Source: Chitinophagaceae bacterium
GTDB taxonomy: Bacteria > Bacteroidota > Bacteroidia > Chitinophagales > Chitinophagaceae
DNA: 53,883 nucleotides
Direction: 5' to 3'
Assembly: GCA_025923075.1 (NCBI GenBank)
Contig: JAICGN010000019.1
Location: forward strand, 1 to 53,883
The notes under the pieces were generated by a model that was not told the origin of the DNA, did no database searches, and saw nothing but the letters and a program-made list of their open reading frames with translations. Shown here piece after piece: positions 7,006 to 17,233 of the stretch (position 1 is its first letter; each line of letters starts with the position of its first letter). A program made the position numbers and the translations under genes.

Positions 7006-9513
7006 TTGGGTTACCTGTTCAATCATATTGCAAAAATACTTGGCGCTAAAGTCAAAATTGTTGCTGACAGTTCTATCGATCACATTTTTTTCGACAGCCG
7101 AAAAGTTTTTTTTCCTTCTACATCTTTATTCATTGCACTAAAAGGCCCACGAAGGAATGGCCACAATTTCCTTCCAGATCTTTATAAAAAAGGGGTAAGG
7201 AATTTTATTGTTTGTGAAGAAATCGATCCCGCTGAATATCCTGAAGCAAATATCCTTTTTGTTAAAGACGGACTAAAGGCGCTGCAGCAATTGGCGGCCT
7301 ATCATCGCAAACAATTCAATATACCTGTAATTGGAATAACCGGGAGCAATGGTAAAACCATTGTTAAAGAATGGCTCTATCAATTGCTTCAACCCAATTT
7401 TAATATCGTCCGAAGTCCTAAAAGCTATAACTCGCAAATTGGCGTGCCGCTTAGTGTTTGGGAAATGAACACGATGCATACGCTGGGAATTTTTGAGGCA
7501 GGTATTTCGCAACCAGGTGAAATGGATAAGCTGAATGAAATTATACAACCTACAATTGGTATTCTTACAAATATTGGCGAAGCACATAGCGAAGGATTTG
7601 AAAGCATGGATCAAAAGGTGCAGGAAAAAATAAAGCTTTTCAATACTGCCGAACTTGTTATTTATTGCAGCGACGAATGGCTTGCAGACAAAGCAATTGT
7701 TTTAAAATACGAATCCATTTCTCATAAAACAGGCAAGTATCCCTTCAGAATTCTTTCATGGGGAAAAATTCAGAAGGCCGATTTGCAGGTATTGGAAATA
7801 AATAAGAAACAAGACAGAACTGAGATTATAGCATCATATCAAAATTCCGAAACGGCTATTCAGATTCCGTTTACTGATGATGCTTCAATCCAAAATGCAA
7901 TTACTTGCTGGTGTGTCATGCTTCATTTTGGGATTAAGGATACAGTTATCGCCAAAAGAATGAAGTTGCTGCAGCCGGTTAATATGCGATTGGAACTGAA
8001 GAAAGGAATTAATCATTGCACTATCATTAATGACAGCTATAGCGCTGATCTTAATTCACTGCATATCGCCCTGGACTTTCTGAAACAAATGGGTGGTGTG
8101 GCGAAGAGTACGATTATTCTTTCAGATTTCTTTCAAACCGGCATGAATGACGAGGAACTTTATGTACGGATAGCGGCTGACCTGAGTCAGCATAAAATAG
8201 ATCGTGTAATTGGGATTGGGTTGAATATTTCAAAATACCTCAAGTTCGAGAACGATTCATCAACGCATACGATTCAAAGTGAATTTTATTCCTCCACGGA
8301 AGACTTTATTTCCCGTTTTCGATTTTCTGATTTCAGGGATGAAGCAATCCTGGTAAAAGGCGCAAGAGTTTTCTGTTTCGAGCAGATCATACAATTCCTT
8401 GAATTAAAAGTTCACCAAACTGAGCTGGAGATAAACCTCAATGCAGTTGCACATAACCTTCAACAGTATCAAAAACTTTTGCAGCCATCAACAAAGCTGA
8501 TGGCCATGGTAAAAGCGTTTGCATACGGAAGCGGTGGCGCAGAGATCGCCAATACGTTACAATACCACAAAGTCGATTATCTGGGTGTGGCTTACGCTGA
8601 TGAAGGAATGGAGTTACGTAAAGCGGGGATCAAATTGCCAATGATGGTGATGAATGCAGAAAAAGAGACTTTTGAAGCGCTGGTAAATCATCAGCTCGAA
8701 CCGGTGATATTTTCGTTCGCTATGCTCAGGTCGCTGGATGGTTTCTTAAAAAGAGAAGGAATAAAGAATTATCCTGTGCATCTTGAAATTGAAACCGGTA
8801 TGAATCGTCTTGGCTTTGCCATTCAGGACATGGAAAATTTATGTAAAGAGATAAAAGTCACTTCATCTTTCAGGGTCCAATCTGTTTTTTCACATCTGGC
8901 TGCAAGTGAAGACCCAATGCAGGATGAATTTTCCAACCGGCAACATGATCTGTTTACTCACGCATGCACCTTATTGCAAAATTATCTTGGTTATAAGATG
9001 CTTCGCCATCTGGCAAATTCTGCAGCCATCCTTCGTCATCCGCAAATGCAACTCGATATGGTAAGGTTAGGTATCGGCCTTTATGGGGTTGATAGCGCGA
9101 TGTCAGGGAAACTTGATTTACAGCCTGTGGCCACCTTGAAATCAACAATCGCACAGATCAGGCAGTTGAAAGCTGGCGAAACGGTGGGTTACAATCGAAA
9201 AGGAATCATCGAAAAAGATTCGATCATCGCAACAGTAAGTATAGGATACGCCGATGGCTTTACCCGAAAGTTTGGAAATGGCGCCGGTAAAATTTTGGTT
9301 AGAGGACATCTTGCCCCTGTGATTGGTACGGTATGTATGGATATGACGATGATTGATGTAACTGATGTACCCGGAGTAAAACAGGGTGATGAAGCGATAA
9401 TATTTGGTAGAGAAATTTCTATACAAGATCTTGCCAACTGGGCCGGTACAATACCTTATGAAATAATGACAGGGATTTCGGAACGGGTGAAGAGGGTTTA
9501 TTACGAGGAATGA
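7006..9513 (+). CDS. Bifunctional MurF ligase / alanine racemase
   Basis: This 835-residue fusion joins two steps of D-alanine use in cell-wall building. Residues 1-460 are the MurF part, with the ATP loop GITGSNGKT at about 110-118; it adds D-Ala-D-Ala to the UDP-MurNAc-tripeptide. Residues 468-835 are an alanine racemase with the PLP lysine Lys503 in MVKAFAYGSG and the RLGIGLYGVD and CMDMTMIDVTD motifs. The fusion is a known arrangement in Bacteroidota. The start is taken as TTG at 7006, which gives MGYLFNHIAKILGA; there is no better ATG. It lies 17 bases after terC. Confidence 0.92.
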   Translation: MGYLFNHIAKILGAKVKIVADSSIDHIFFDSRKVFFPSTSLFIALKGPRRNGHNFLPDLYKKGVRNFIVCEEIDPAEYPEANILFVKDGLKALQQLAAYHRKQFNIPVIGITGSNGKTIVKEWLYQLLQPNFNIVRSPKSYNSQIGVPLSVWEMNTMHTLGIFEAGISQPGEMDKLNEIIQPTIGILTNIGEAHSEGFESMDQKVQEKIKLFNTAELVIYCSDEWLADKAIVLKYESISHKTGKYPFRILSWGKIQKADLQVLEINKKQDRTEIIASYQNSETAIQIPFTDDASIQNAITCWCVMLHFGIKDTVIAKRMKLLQPVNMRLELKKGINHCTIINDSYSADLNSLHIALDFLKQMGGVAKSTIILSDFFQTGMNDEELYVRIAADLSQHKIDRVIGIGLNISKYLKFENDSSTHTIQSEFYSSTEDFISRFRFSDFRDEAILVKGARVFCFEQIIQFLELKVHQTELEINLNAVAHNLQQYQKLLQPSTKLMAMVKAFAYGSGGAEIANTLQYHKVDYLGVAYADEGMELRKAGIKLPMMVMNAEKETFEALVNHQLEPVIFSFAMLRSLDGFLKREGIKNYPVHLEIETGMNRLGFAIQDMENLCKEIKVTSSFRVQSVFSHLAASEDPMQDEFSNRQHDLFTHACTLLQNYLGYKMLRHLANSAAILRHPQMQLDMVRLGIGLYGVDSAMSGKLDLQPVATLKSTIAQIRQLKAGETVGYNRKGIIEKDSIIATVSIGYADGFTRKFGNGAGKILVRGHLAPVIGTVCMDMTMIDVTDVPGVKQGDEAIIFGREISIQDLANWAGTIPYEIMTGISERVKRVYYEE

Positions 9514-9519
9514 CAGTTA

Positions 9520-9639
9520 CTTAAGTCAAAAGTCAAAAATTCAAGACACACGATCTTTCTACTTTTTAGTTTTTACTTCAAGATATACGCTTTCTTCAAA
9601 TCCGAACTTCATTGACATTTATGACTTATTTGACTTAAG
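9520..9639. repeat. 11-bp inverted repeat bracketing the murF-alr/lspA spacer
   Basis: CTTAAGTCAAA at 9520-9530 and TTTGACTTAAG at 9629-9639 are perfect inverted copies 98 bases apart. Between them are further AAGTCAAAAATTC-like and ACTTTTTAG-like words. The spacing is too long for a simple terminator. The layout looks like a small non-coding repeat element of the same vocabulary as the inverted repeat at 2463-2499. Confidence 0.5.
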
Positions 9640-9657
9640 GCCTTCCCTCAATCTGCT

Positions 9658-9665
9658 TATATTTG
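9658..9665 (+). promoter_or_regulatory. Predicted -7 element of lspA
   Basis: TATATTTG at 9658-9665, followed by C, fits TAnnTTTG. It overlaps the TTG at 9663, so transcription would start near 9672 and that TTG cannot be the translation start. This favours the GTG at 9684 for lspA. Confidence 0.45.
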
Positions 9666-9683
9666 CCCCTTAAACTAAAATTG

Positions 9684-10379
9684 GTGAAACTCAGGAATGT
9701 AGTTTTTATTATCGCTCTCATCATCATCATAGATCAGGTTTTAAAGATTTGGATAAAAACCAGTTTTTCCACCGGCAAAGTGGATGAGATTCTTCCCTGG
9801 TTTCACTTACATTTTATTGAGAATCCCGGGATGGCCTGGGGATGGAAATTCGGCAATGAAACCGGAAAGGTCATTCTCACATTATTCCGACTCGCAGCTG
9901 TGATCTTTGGCACATGGTACCTGGGTAAAATTGTCAAGCATCATTATCACAAGGGGTTTATTATTTGCGCCGCGCTGATTTATGCAGGTGCTTTGGGCAA
10001 CCTTATTGACAGCATGTTTTACGGAATGATTTTCGACAAAGGGCTCGTGTATGACCCAACGGTAAAGGATTATATAGCATATACCGGTATAGCTTCCCTT
10101 TCCACCGACGGATATTCGTCATTTTTGCATGGTTGTGTAGTTGATATGCTTTACTTTCCCATTTTTGATATTAATCTTCCAAAATGGTTTCCTTTTTGGG
10201 GTGGTGAGCAGTTTGAATTTTTCAGCCCGATCTTCAATATTGCCGATGCATCGATTTCCGTGGGTGTAATAACACTTCTGCTTTTTCAGAAGAGATTTTT
10301 CAAACGGAAAAAGCCTGAGGAGACTTTTGCCACAATCGAAACCAGCGCCGATATTAGCGATAAGGTCCAGGTGCAATAA
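9684..10379 (+). CDS. lspA: Lipoprotein signal peptidase (signal peptidase II)
   Basis: This inner-membrane aspartyl protease removes signal peptides from prolipoproteins after lipid attachment. Visible family motifs are IIDQVLKIWIKT in the first membrane segment, FIENPGMAWG, ALGNLIDSMFYG and, near the end, FNIADASISVG; the last two hold the catalytic aspartates. At 231 residues it is longer than the E. coli enzyme because of an insert between the two aspartate motifs, as is usual in Bacteroidota. The start is taken as GTG at 9684 because the predicted promoter covers the TTG at 9663. The many lipoproteins in this window are its natural substrates. Confidence 0.88.
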   Translation: MKLRNVVFIIALIIIIDQVLKIWIKTSFSTGKVDEILPWFHLHFIENPGMAWGWKFGNETGKVILTLFRLAAVIFGTWYLGKIVKHHYHKGFIICAALIYAGALGNLIDSMFYGMIFDKGLVYDPTVKDYIAYTGIASLSTDGYSSFLHGCVVDMLYFPIFDINLPKWFPFWGGEQFEFFSPIFNIADASISVGVITLLLFQKRFFKRKKPEETFATIETSADISDKVQVQ

Positions 10380-10461
10380 CAATAAACCTTAGCCGTTTAT
10401 ACCAGTCTTACCCCTTCACATTGAGAAAAAAGCACTATTTTCATAAACCAAATTTCGCCTC

Positions 10462-11808
10462 ATGAAGACGCTAATCAGAATCTCTTCCTTACTGCTGTCT
10501 ATATCAGTTCTTTTCATGGCCTGCCAAAAAGAAGCGAGCTTTGAGAAGGGTAATTCTTCAGCTTCCGTTGGCTCACTGTCAGTTGATGCATCCGGCAATT
10601 GCCTGGGAGCCGTTGTTTCGGGAACTTATTATAAAGACACTGCCATTAAAGCATCAAACTATGTCGATGTCAGCGTACAGGTAGATACTGCAGGAACGTA
10701 TACAATTTCTTCAGACACAGTTAATGGATATTATTTTAAGGCGACCGGTTCATTCACTGGCACAGGTACGCAGGTAGTTCGCTTATCTGGTGGGGGCAAG
10801 CCTTTGGATGCAGGCACAAACATCTTTACTGTAACATACAATAATACCGTTTGTGAGTTTTCAGTCGCGGTAACTGCATCAGTACCAACCGGAGGCAGCT
10901 CTGTGTTTACTGTAACCTGCACCGGCTCAACCCCGGTAGGGGTATATGTTGCGGGCACACCGCTTACGGCTACAAACACAATTACCCTAAATGTAGATGT
11001 GACCACTGCAGGAACCTGGAGTGTAACAACTTCGCCGGCCGTGAATGGAGTCATTTTCAGCGGTACCGGAACGTTTACTACAACCGGCGCGCAAACAATT
11101 GTCTTGACTGGAAGCGGCACCCCTACGGCCGCCGGCCCATTTGCTTTTACTGTAACAGGGGCCACTGCTACATGCACCTTTCAAACGACTTTTACATCAG
11201 GCGCTGCACCGGATTATTTTCCTCGCACCGCATTCAGTAACTGGAGTTATGAATATGAAGGCGACCCCGATGATTCTTTACTGATATATGTCATTCAGCC
11301 GACCGTAACGAAGCTTGGCAATAGTTACAATGTATTTATGTATAACGACGGCATATCAGCGGTCGATACGTTTGGCTACTACAGGAAAGCAGGTGCTGAC
11401 TACTATGAATACGGGGATATGAGCTACGGTCTTTTAGTTGAGCCTTTCAGAGGAGAGTTTATATTTCTTAAAGATAATCAAACAGTAGGCGCCACATGGA
11501 ATTCTGCACAATTTTCAGGTGATTATGATCAGTCTGGTACCATTGTCCCATTAACATTGCGATGGGACTTCTCGATTCTGCAACAGAACGCCACCGTTGC
11601 CGTAAGTAGCAGCACTGGTACAGTTTCTTATACAAACACAATTGAAGTAAAACAGGAATTGAAACAGTTCGCCGGAGGGAGCTGGGTGTTGATCGGTTAC
11701 TTCAGAAATTATTTTGCGAGAGATAAGGGTCTTGTTAAGCAGGATTTTTACAATAGCGCTAACGCATTGGTTAGCGAAGGTGATGTGAGAAGGATTAACG
11801 TTTATTGA
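10462..11808 (+). CDS. Lipoprotein with two Ig-like repeats, function unknown
   Basis: The 448-residue protein begins with a lipoprotein signal ending in LFMAC, with the lipidated cysteine at residue 21. Two imperfect repeats of about 90 residues follow (near 47-140 and 150-245). Each opens with a cysteine-containing strand, has an AGT(Y/W) turn, a GTFTTTGxQ-like strand and a (G/S)GxPxxAG turn, and ends in a second cysteine strand, giving a beta-sandwich look. The C-terminal part (near 250-448) is a separate domain with many aromatic residues. It is probably tethered to the outer membrane. It stands alone before a strong terminator. Confidence 0.75.
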   Translation: MKTLIRISSLLLSISVLFMACQKEASFEKGNSSASVGSLSVDASGNCLGAVVSGTYYKDTAIKASNYVDVSVQVDTAGTYTISSDTVNGYYFKATGSFTGTGTQVVRLSGGGKPLDAGTNIFTVTYNNTVCEFSVAVTASVPTGGSSVFTVTCTGSTPVGVYVAGTPLTATNTITLNVDVTTAGTWSVTTSPAVNGVIFSGTGTFTTTGAQTIVLTGSGTPTAAGPFAFTVTGATATCTFQTTFTSGAAPDYFPRTAFSNWSYEYEGDPDDSLLIYVIQPTVTKLGNSYNVFMYNDGISAVDTFGYYRKAGADYYEYGDMSYGLLVEPFRGEFIFLKDNQTVGATWNSAQFSGDYDQSGTIVPLTLRWDFSILQQNATVAVSSSTGTVSYTNTIEVKQELKQFAGGSWVLIGYFRNYFARDKGLVKQDFYNSANALVSEGDVRRINVY

Positions 11809-11831
11809 ACCCCAGCACATGATCTCATCAC

Positions 11832-11853
11832 AAAGCCCCGCATCCGGGGCTTT
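11832..11853 (+). terminator. Rho-independent terminator after the Ig-repeat lipoprotein
   Basis: AAAGCCCCG at 11832-11840 and CGGGGCTTT at 11845-11853 form a 9-bp stem with a CATC tetraloop followed by T-rich sequence. Confidence 0.85.
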
Positions 11854-11876
11854 TGGCTTTTATTGGGTTAGGGTTT

Positions 11877-12173
11877 TTATTCGTAGCTGGCAAACCAATC
11901 ACTGTCTCTGTGTTCCACATTGTCTGGTTGGTTGTGTTTACTGGCATTATTTGTCAATCTCGCCTCATCTTTTTCAGTATAGGGGTTAACCATCGGCAGA
12001 ACTTTTAAACTTTCAGCATATTTCTTTTTGTCCCTTGGTTTTGTATAAATATGCAGGCAGGATTTTTTTTCAGTTTCTTTCTGGTTCAGCACTCTTAGCG
12101 GGTATGCTGAAAAATAAAAGGTAGGCTGGACTAGGTTTTTCATAGTGGGCGGGTTTGGTAATATTAGTTTCAT
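11877..12173 (-). CDS. Small hypothetical protein, uncertain
   Basis: A 98-residue open frame that fills an otherwise empty 480-base gap. It has no recognised domain. The first third is hydrophobic and proline-containing, the middle is lysine-rich, and the end is acidic and polar (HRDSDWFASYE). A second start at 12143 (MKNLVQPTF) is possible. No opposite-strand gene explains it as a shadow, but there is no conservation evidence either. Confidence 0.4.
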   Translation of the reverse strand: MKLILPNPPTMKNLVQPTFYFSAYPLRVLNQKETEKKSCLHIYTKPRDKKKYAESLKVLPMVNPYTEKDEARLTNNASKHNQPDNVEHRDSDWFASYE

Positions 12174-12238
12174 AGCATATTGGAAACGTTAAATTATAAA
12201 CTTTATGGTGTGAGTTATAGGTAATTTTAAATTAAAAA

Positions 12239-12257
12239 GCAGGGAAATCTACCCTGC
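12239..12257 (-). terminator. Rho-independent terminator after fumC
   Basis: Read on the minus strand, GCAGGG and CCCTGC pair around a 7-base loop and are followed by TTTTT. It lies 30 bases past the fumC stop. Confidence 0.75.
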
Positions 12258-12286
12258 CTTACAATCGTATATTTTCTAACGGTATT

Positions 12287-13687
12287 CTAGCCGGGTTTTC
12301 CGACCATGTTTTCCGGTCTTACCCACTCATCAAACTGCTCTGGCGTAACATATCCCAATTTAACGGCCATCTCTTTCAAAGTTGTGCCTTCTTTATGGGC
12401 TTTTTGTGCAATTTCGGCGGCTTTATAATACCCGATTTTTGTGTTTAGTGCTGTGACAAGCATCAGGCTGTTGTCAACATGCTTTTTAATATTTGCCTCA
12501 ATAGGCTCGATACCAACAGCACATTTATCGTTAAATGAAACACAACCATCCCCGATCAATCTTGCACTATGTAAAAAATTATAGATCATTACTGGCTTAA
12601 AAACATTCAACTCAAAATGACCGGTAGCGCCACCGATATTTATCGCGACATCATTTCCCAAAACCTGTGCAACTATCATTGTCAGCGCTTCGCATTGGGT
12701 GGGATTTACTTTTCCGGGCATAATAGACGACCCCGGTTCATTGTCCGGAATAATTATTTCACCAATCCCGCTACGCGGGCCAGATGAAAGCAAACGGATG
12801 TCATTTGCTATTTTCATCAGGCTTACCGCAATTGTTTTTAAAGCCCCATGACTTTCTACTATCGCATCATGTGCGGCCAGCGCCTCGAATTTATTTTCTG
12901 CTGTAATAAACGGAAGCCCGGTAAGCTTCGCGATATGTTTGGCAACATTCTCAGAATAATTTTCCGGGGTATTAATGCCAGTGCCCACAGCGGTACCGCC
13001 CAATGCTAATTCACTTAAGTGAGGCAACGTATTTCTAACTGCTTTCAACCCATGATTGAGTTGTGACACATAACCACTGAATTCTTGTCCCAATGTTAGT
13101 GGTGTGGCATCCATGCAATGCGTACGTCCTATTTTCACCACATTCATGAATTGCTTGCTTTTTTCCGCAAGTGTGTTTCTCAGTTTTTCAATCCCGGGAA
13201 TTGTCAGTTCCACCAGGATCTTATACGCCGCAATATGCATTGCGGTTGGAAAAGTATCATTGCTCGATTGTGATTTGTTTACATCATCATTGGGGGGTAG
13301 AAATTTTTCTTTATCTGTAAGTTTTCCTCCATTCAAAACATGAGCACGATAAGCAATCACCTCGTTCACATTCATATTGCTTTGCGTACCGCTACCCGTT
13401 TGCCAGACAACCAACGGAAAATAATCATCAAGTTTGCCTTCCAGTATTTCATCACAAACTTTCCAGATCAAATCACATTTTTCTTTAGATAAAATGCCCG
13501 CCTCATAATTAGTGATTGCCGCCGCTTTTTTTAAATAGGCAAATGCATTAATGATTTCCTTAGGCATTCTATTAATGTCCTGTGCAATTTTGAAATTGTC
13601 AATGCTGCGTTGGGTTTGCGCTCCATAGTATGCGTCTGCAGGAACTTTTACTTCTCCCATTGTATCTTTCTCAATCCTGTATTCCAT
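12287..13687 (-). CDS. fumC: Class II fumarate hydratase
   Basis: This 466-residue enzyme converts fumarate to L-malate in the TCA cycle. It carries the superfamily signature [15 protein letters not shown] on the mobile catalytic loop, plus [12 protein letters not shown] and [19 protein letters not shown], which contribute active-site residues. The N-terminus [26 protein letters not shown] is standard for FumC and fixes the start. It is a single gene on the minus strand with its own terminator. It may serve general metabolism and is not obviously linked to the divergent fucose operon. Confidence 0.95.
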   Translation of the reverse strand: MEYRIEKDTMGEVKVPADAYYGAQTQRSIDNFKIAQDINRMPKEIINAFAYLKKAAAITNYEAGILSKEKCDLIWKVCDEILEGKLDDYFPLVVWQTGSGTQSNMNVNEVIAYRAHVLNGGKLTDKEKFLPPNDDVNKSQSSNDTFPTAMHIAAYKILVELTIPGIEKLRNTLAEKSKQFMNVVKIGRTHCMDATPLTLGQEFSGYVSQLNHGLKAVRNTLPHLSELALGGTAVGTGINTPENYSENVAKHIAKLTGLPFITAENKFEALAAHDAIVESHGALKTIAVSLMKIANDIRLLSSGPRSGIGEIIIPDNEPGSSIMPGKVNPTQCEALTMIVAQVLGNDVAINIGGATGHFELNVFKPVMIYNFLHSARLIGDGCVSFNDKCAVGIEPIEANIKKHVDNSLMLVTALNTKIGYYKAAEIAQKAHKEGTTLKEMAVKLGYVTPEQFDEWVRPENMVGKPG

Positions 13688-13760
13688 AAGCCGATTTATT
13701 TTTAAAATGACGTCGCAAAGTTACAGGCCAAGCAGCAAACGGCTGTGTCAAAATTTTAGC

Positions 13761-13787
13761 TTGGTTGATGCAGATGCTTTACTTTTA
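13761..13787 (+). promoter_or_regulatory. Predicted promoter of the fucose operon
   Basis: TTG at 13761-13763 lies 16 bases upstream of TACTTTTA at 13780-13787, a one-mismatch fit to TAnnTTTG. The first fucosidase ATG is at 13811. The spacer is shorter than the usual 19-21, so the call is tentative. No operator repeat is obvious. Confidence 0.35.
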
Positions 13788-13810
13788 AATATAAATCATT
13801 GCTCCCCCAA

Positions 13811-15952
13811 ATGAAAAATCTAATTGCGTTTTGCCTGTTGTTTTCAACTTTGTATTTATCAGCGCAGCAGTATCGGCCTGATTGGGAATCGCTGGATAAA
13901 CGTCCGACACCACAATGGTTCAAAGACTCCAAGTTCGGCATCTTCATTCATTGGGGTGTTTATGCTGTGCCAGGATGGAGTACTAAAGGAAATTATGCCG
14001 AATGGTACCAACAGGGTTTACAAACCACGGATACGGCGCGACAAAATTTTCATAAAGCGAAATTTGGCAACAGGACCTATTATGATCTGGCCAATGATTT
14101 CAAGGCAGAATTATTCAACCCCGATGATTGGGCAAAGCTGTTTGAAAGATCGGGTGCAAAATACATTGTGCTTACTTCGAAGCATCATGATGGGTTTACA
14201 TTATGGCCCAATGAGAATGCAAATAAAACATGGGGCTTTAAATGGAATGCAGCTGAAATAGGTCCGAAAAGAGATCTGCTTGGTGACTTGTTCAAAGCAG
14301 TCCGGAAAACTTCGGTTCGTGCAGGCATGTATTATTCATTGTACGAGTGGTTCAATCCTCTTTGGAAACGTGATCCAAAAAAATACGCGGCTGAACACGT
14401 GTGGCCTCAAATGACTGAATTGATCAATAAGTATCAGCCTGATGTTTTCTGGACAGATGGTGATTGGGACGCACCGGCTGAAACATGGAAGAGCCAGGAA
14501 TTCCTTGCCTGGTTATTTAATGAAAGCCCTGTAAAAGATAAGGTGATCGTGAATGACAGGTGGGGCAGCGGTGTTCGTTTTCATCATGGCGGTATTTACA
14601 CACCCGAGTATCAACCCAATCTTGATTTTGAAGATCACGATTGGGAAGAAAGCAGGGGTATGGGGCATAGCTACGGATACAACAGGGAAGAAGATGCGTG
14701 GGATTATAATTCTGCGCAATCATTAATAATTGCTTTGATAGATAAAGTAAGCCGTGGCGGAAATTTTTTGCTGGACATCGGTCCTGATGAACATGGAAAG
14801 ATCCCACCGATAATGCAGGAACGCTTATTAGAAATTGGGGAATGGTTGAATATAAATGGAGAAGCTATTTACAACACCAGACGGTGGAAGATGGCTTCAC
14901 AATGGAGTGATGGAAAAAAGGACTGGAAAGGTAATGGTGATATTATACTTAAACTGACCATTGATCCGGATCCCGGGTTTGCGATTAAGGAAGTTTTTTA
15001 TACTTATAATCCAACAAATAATAACCTATTTGCCATCTTTCCTAAATACCCCGACAATAAGAAGCTTGTTTTAAAAGATGTGGCGTTGCCAGTGGAAACC
15101 AAAATTAGTTTTCTTTCAACAAAAGAGAATTTACAATGGAAACAAATTGAAAAAAATGTTGAGATCAACTTGCCCGAATACAATCCCAATACAATAATGT
15201 CGCCTCATGCTTTTGCAGTGAAGATTGAAAATTTTGGAAGGTTTGCCTCAAAACCGGTGATTAAGCTGGACTATTCAAAAGATGCCATGAAACCCACCGT
15301 AACGATACATACCGATATAGGAACTTTGATTTATTATACAACAGATGGGACAGCGCCATCCGAATCCTCAAAAATTTATAACGGACCATTTACCGCTGAA
15401 AAAAATTTTACTTTAAAAGCCCTGGCAATAATGGGAGGTTCAGGCGAGAATTATGCTTCATTAGTTCCCAGTGCAATTGTTACAGCGGAGATCAAAACCT
15501 ATGAATGGAAAAATCCATTAAAAGTTTCGGATACAAAACCGGGAATAGCATTTAGATATTTTGAACCAACAGGAAAAATTGATTTGAGCTCAATAAATAA
15601 TACTCCGACTGCCTCAGGAGTAGCAGCTATAATCTCTCACCAAAATAAGAAACGTGCTGAGAAGTTTGCTTTTGAATTCACTGGCTACATTAAAATTGAA
15701 AAAGACGCCATGTATACTTTCTTCACAGATTCAGATGATGGCAGCATGCTTTATGTTGATGACGAGGAAATAGTTAATAATGATGGCGATCATGGAAACG
15801 TGGAAAAAAGCGGTAAGGCCGCATTGAAAAAGGGTTTTCATAAGATAAAAGTGGTTTACTTTGATAGTGGCGGCGGCAATTCACTAAAAGTGTCATTGCA
15901 ACCGGAAGGTGGCAAGAAAGAAGTAATACCTGCGGCTTTAATATTTCATTAA
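13811..15952 (+). CDS. Secreted alpha-L-fucosidase (GH29) with CHB_HEX_C and PA14 domains
   Basis: The 713-residue enzyme starts with a Sec signal peptide (ending LYLSAQQ) and hydrolyses terminal alpha-L-fucose from glycans. The GH29 barrel occupies about residues 20-450, with KFGIFIHWGVYAVPGW, SKHHDGFTLW and the nucleophile Asp216 in VFWTDGDWD. A chitobiase-type C-terminal domain follows near 490-560 (YYTTDGTAPSESS), then a PA14 domain from about 577 to the end (TDSDDGSMLYVDD), which may bind sugar. The ATG at 13811 is preferred over an upstream TTG because it begins the signal peptide. It is the first gene of the operon. Confidence 0.92.
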   Translation: MKNLIAFCLLFSTLYLSAQQYRPDWESLDKRPTPQWFKDSKFGIFIHWGVYAVPGWSTKGNYAEWYQQGLQTTDTARQNFHKAKFGNRTYYDLANDFKAELFNPDDWAKLFERSGAKYIVLTSKHHDGFTLWPNENANKTWGFKWNAAEIGPKRDLLGDLFKAVRKTSVRAGMYYSLYEWFNPLWKRDPKKYAAEHVWPQMTELINKYQPDVFWTDGDWDAPAETWKSQEFLAWLFNESPVKDKVIVNDRWGSGVRFHHGGIYTPEYQPNLDFEDHDWEESRGMGHSYGYNREEDAWDYNSAQSLIIALIDKVSRGGNFLLDIGPDEHGKIPPIMQERLLEIGEWLNINGEAIYNTRRWKMASQWSDGKKDWKGNGDIILKLTIDPDPGFAIKEVFYTYNPTNNNLFAIFPKYPDNKKLVLKDVALPVETKISFLSTKENLQWKQIEKNVEINLPEYNPNTIMSPHAFAVKIENFGRFASKPVIKLDYSKDAMKPTVTIHTDIGTLIYYTTDGTAPSESSKIYNGPFTAEKNFTLKALAIMGGSGENYASLVPSAIVTAEIKTYEWKNPLKVSDTKPGIAFRYFEPTGKIDLSSINNTPTASGVAAIISHQNKKRAEKFAFEFTGYIKIEKDAMYTFFTDSDDGSMLYVDDEEIVNNDGDHGNVEKSGKAALKKGFHKIKVVYFDSGGGNSLKVSLQPEGGKKEVIPAALIFH

Positions 15953-15964
15953 TCAACTGTTACT

Positions 15965-17233
15965 ATGAGTCAATCGAGGAACGCATTTCTTTTTGCCTTT
16001 ATACTTGTCACCAGTCTTTTTTTCCTTTGGGCTTTTTTACATAATACAAATCCTATTCTTATTCCCCACCTTAAAAAAGCTTGCCAGCTTAGCGATACAC
16101 AATCATCTTTCATTGACCTGGCTGTTTATTTCGGTTATTTTCTAATTGCCATTCCTGCCGGATTAGTAATGCATAAATATGGATACAAAAGAGGGATTAT
16201 AATCGGACTGTGTCTTTACGCAACCGGAGCGTTATTGTTTATCCCTTCAGCCTCGGGGAGAAGTTATGCTTTGTTTCTTGCAGCATTATTCATTCTTGCT
16301 GCCGGCGCTACTTTTTTAGAGACAGTTGCTAACCCGTATATTTCAATATTGGGTCCGAAAGAGACATCAGAGCAACGATTAAATTTTGCGCAGTCATTTA
16401 ACGGCGTCGGTGCATTTGTGGCGCCAATTATTGGAGGTAAATTTATATTATCAGGGGTTGAACATACAAAGGAGGAGCTGAACCAGATGGCTGCAAATGG
16501 AACACTTAATGCCTATTTACAGTCAGAGGCAGATGCTGTGAAAATCCCATACTTAATAATTGCGGCTGTGGTAATAATTGTAACTATCGGATTTCTTTTT
16601 ACTAAACTGCCCGAAATAAAGGAATCGGATTCAGCAGATGCACATACTGGTTTTTCATTAAAAGTTTTAAGGCATAGCCATGTTAAATGGGCGGTGATCG
16701 CACAATTTTTTTATGTTGGGGCACAAGTAGGTGTTGGAAGTTTTTTTATTCGGTTTTCAAAACAGGTAATGGACTTGCCGGAAAAGCAAGCTGCTTATTG
16801 GTGGGGATATATTGCAATGGTTGGTTTTATGGCCGGCCGTTTTGCAGGAACATTTTTAATGAAATATATACGGCCTCAAAAACTTTTACTGATTTATGCC
16901 GTAATAAATATCTTATTGTTGGTGCTGGCACTAAATACAAATGGTAAAATAGCGGTGTATGCCGTAATGGCTGTTCCGTTTTTTATGTCTATCATGTTTC
17001 CGACAATTTTTGCTTTAGGAATAAAAGAATTAGGCGAGGAAACAAAGATGGCTTCGTCACTACTGGTAATGTCGATTGTTGGAGGGGCATTAGCACCGGT
17101 ATTGATGGGCGGAATTTCTGATTTGACCGGAAGTATGCAAAAGGCCTATATCATACCTTTACTTTGTTTCATAGCGGTTGCCTGGTTCGGATGGAAAGGA
17201 TTTAAAATAAAACCAATCAATGTTTCGTCTTGA
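15965..17233 (+). CDS. fucP: L-fucose:H+ symporter
   Basis: This 422-residue major-facilitator protein has about 12 membrane segments. The start (FLWAFLHNTNPILIPHLKKAC) and the segment ETVANPYISILGP near residue 119 match the FucP subfamily, which imports L-fucose with a proton. It is placed 12 bases after the first fucosidase and overlaps the next gene by 14 bases, which suits uptake of the released sugar. A related hexose such as L-galactose could also be carried. Confidence 0.9.
   Translation: MSQSRNAFLFAFILVTSLFFLWAFLHNTNPILIPHLKKACQLSDTQSSFIDLAVYFGYFLIAIPAGLVMHKYGYKRGIIIGLCLYATGALLFIPSASGRSYALFLAALFILAAGATFLETVANPYISILGPKETSEQRLNFAQSFNGVGAFVAPIIGGKFILSGVEHTKEELNQMAANGTLNAYLQSEADAVKIPYLIIAAVVIIVTIGFLFTKLPEIKESDSADAHTGFSLKVLRHSHVKWAVIAQFFYVGAQVGVGSFFIRFSKQVMDLPEKQAAYWWGYIAMVGFMAGRFAGTFLMKYIRPQKLLLIYAVINILLLVLALNTNGKIAVYAVMAVPFFMSIMFPTIFALGIKELGEETKMASSLLVMSIVGGALAPVLMGGISDLTGSMQKAYIIPLLCFIAVAWFGWKGFKIKPINVSS

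Noticed and set aside
10731-11177. Long minus-strand frame within the Ig-repeat lipoprotein
   Set aside because: It is rich in Val, Pro and Thr because it mirrors Thr/Gly/Ala-rich repeats on the other strand. It has no start context or known domain.
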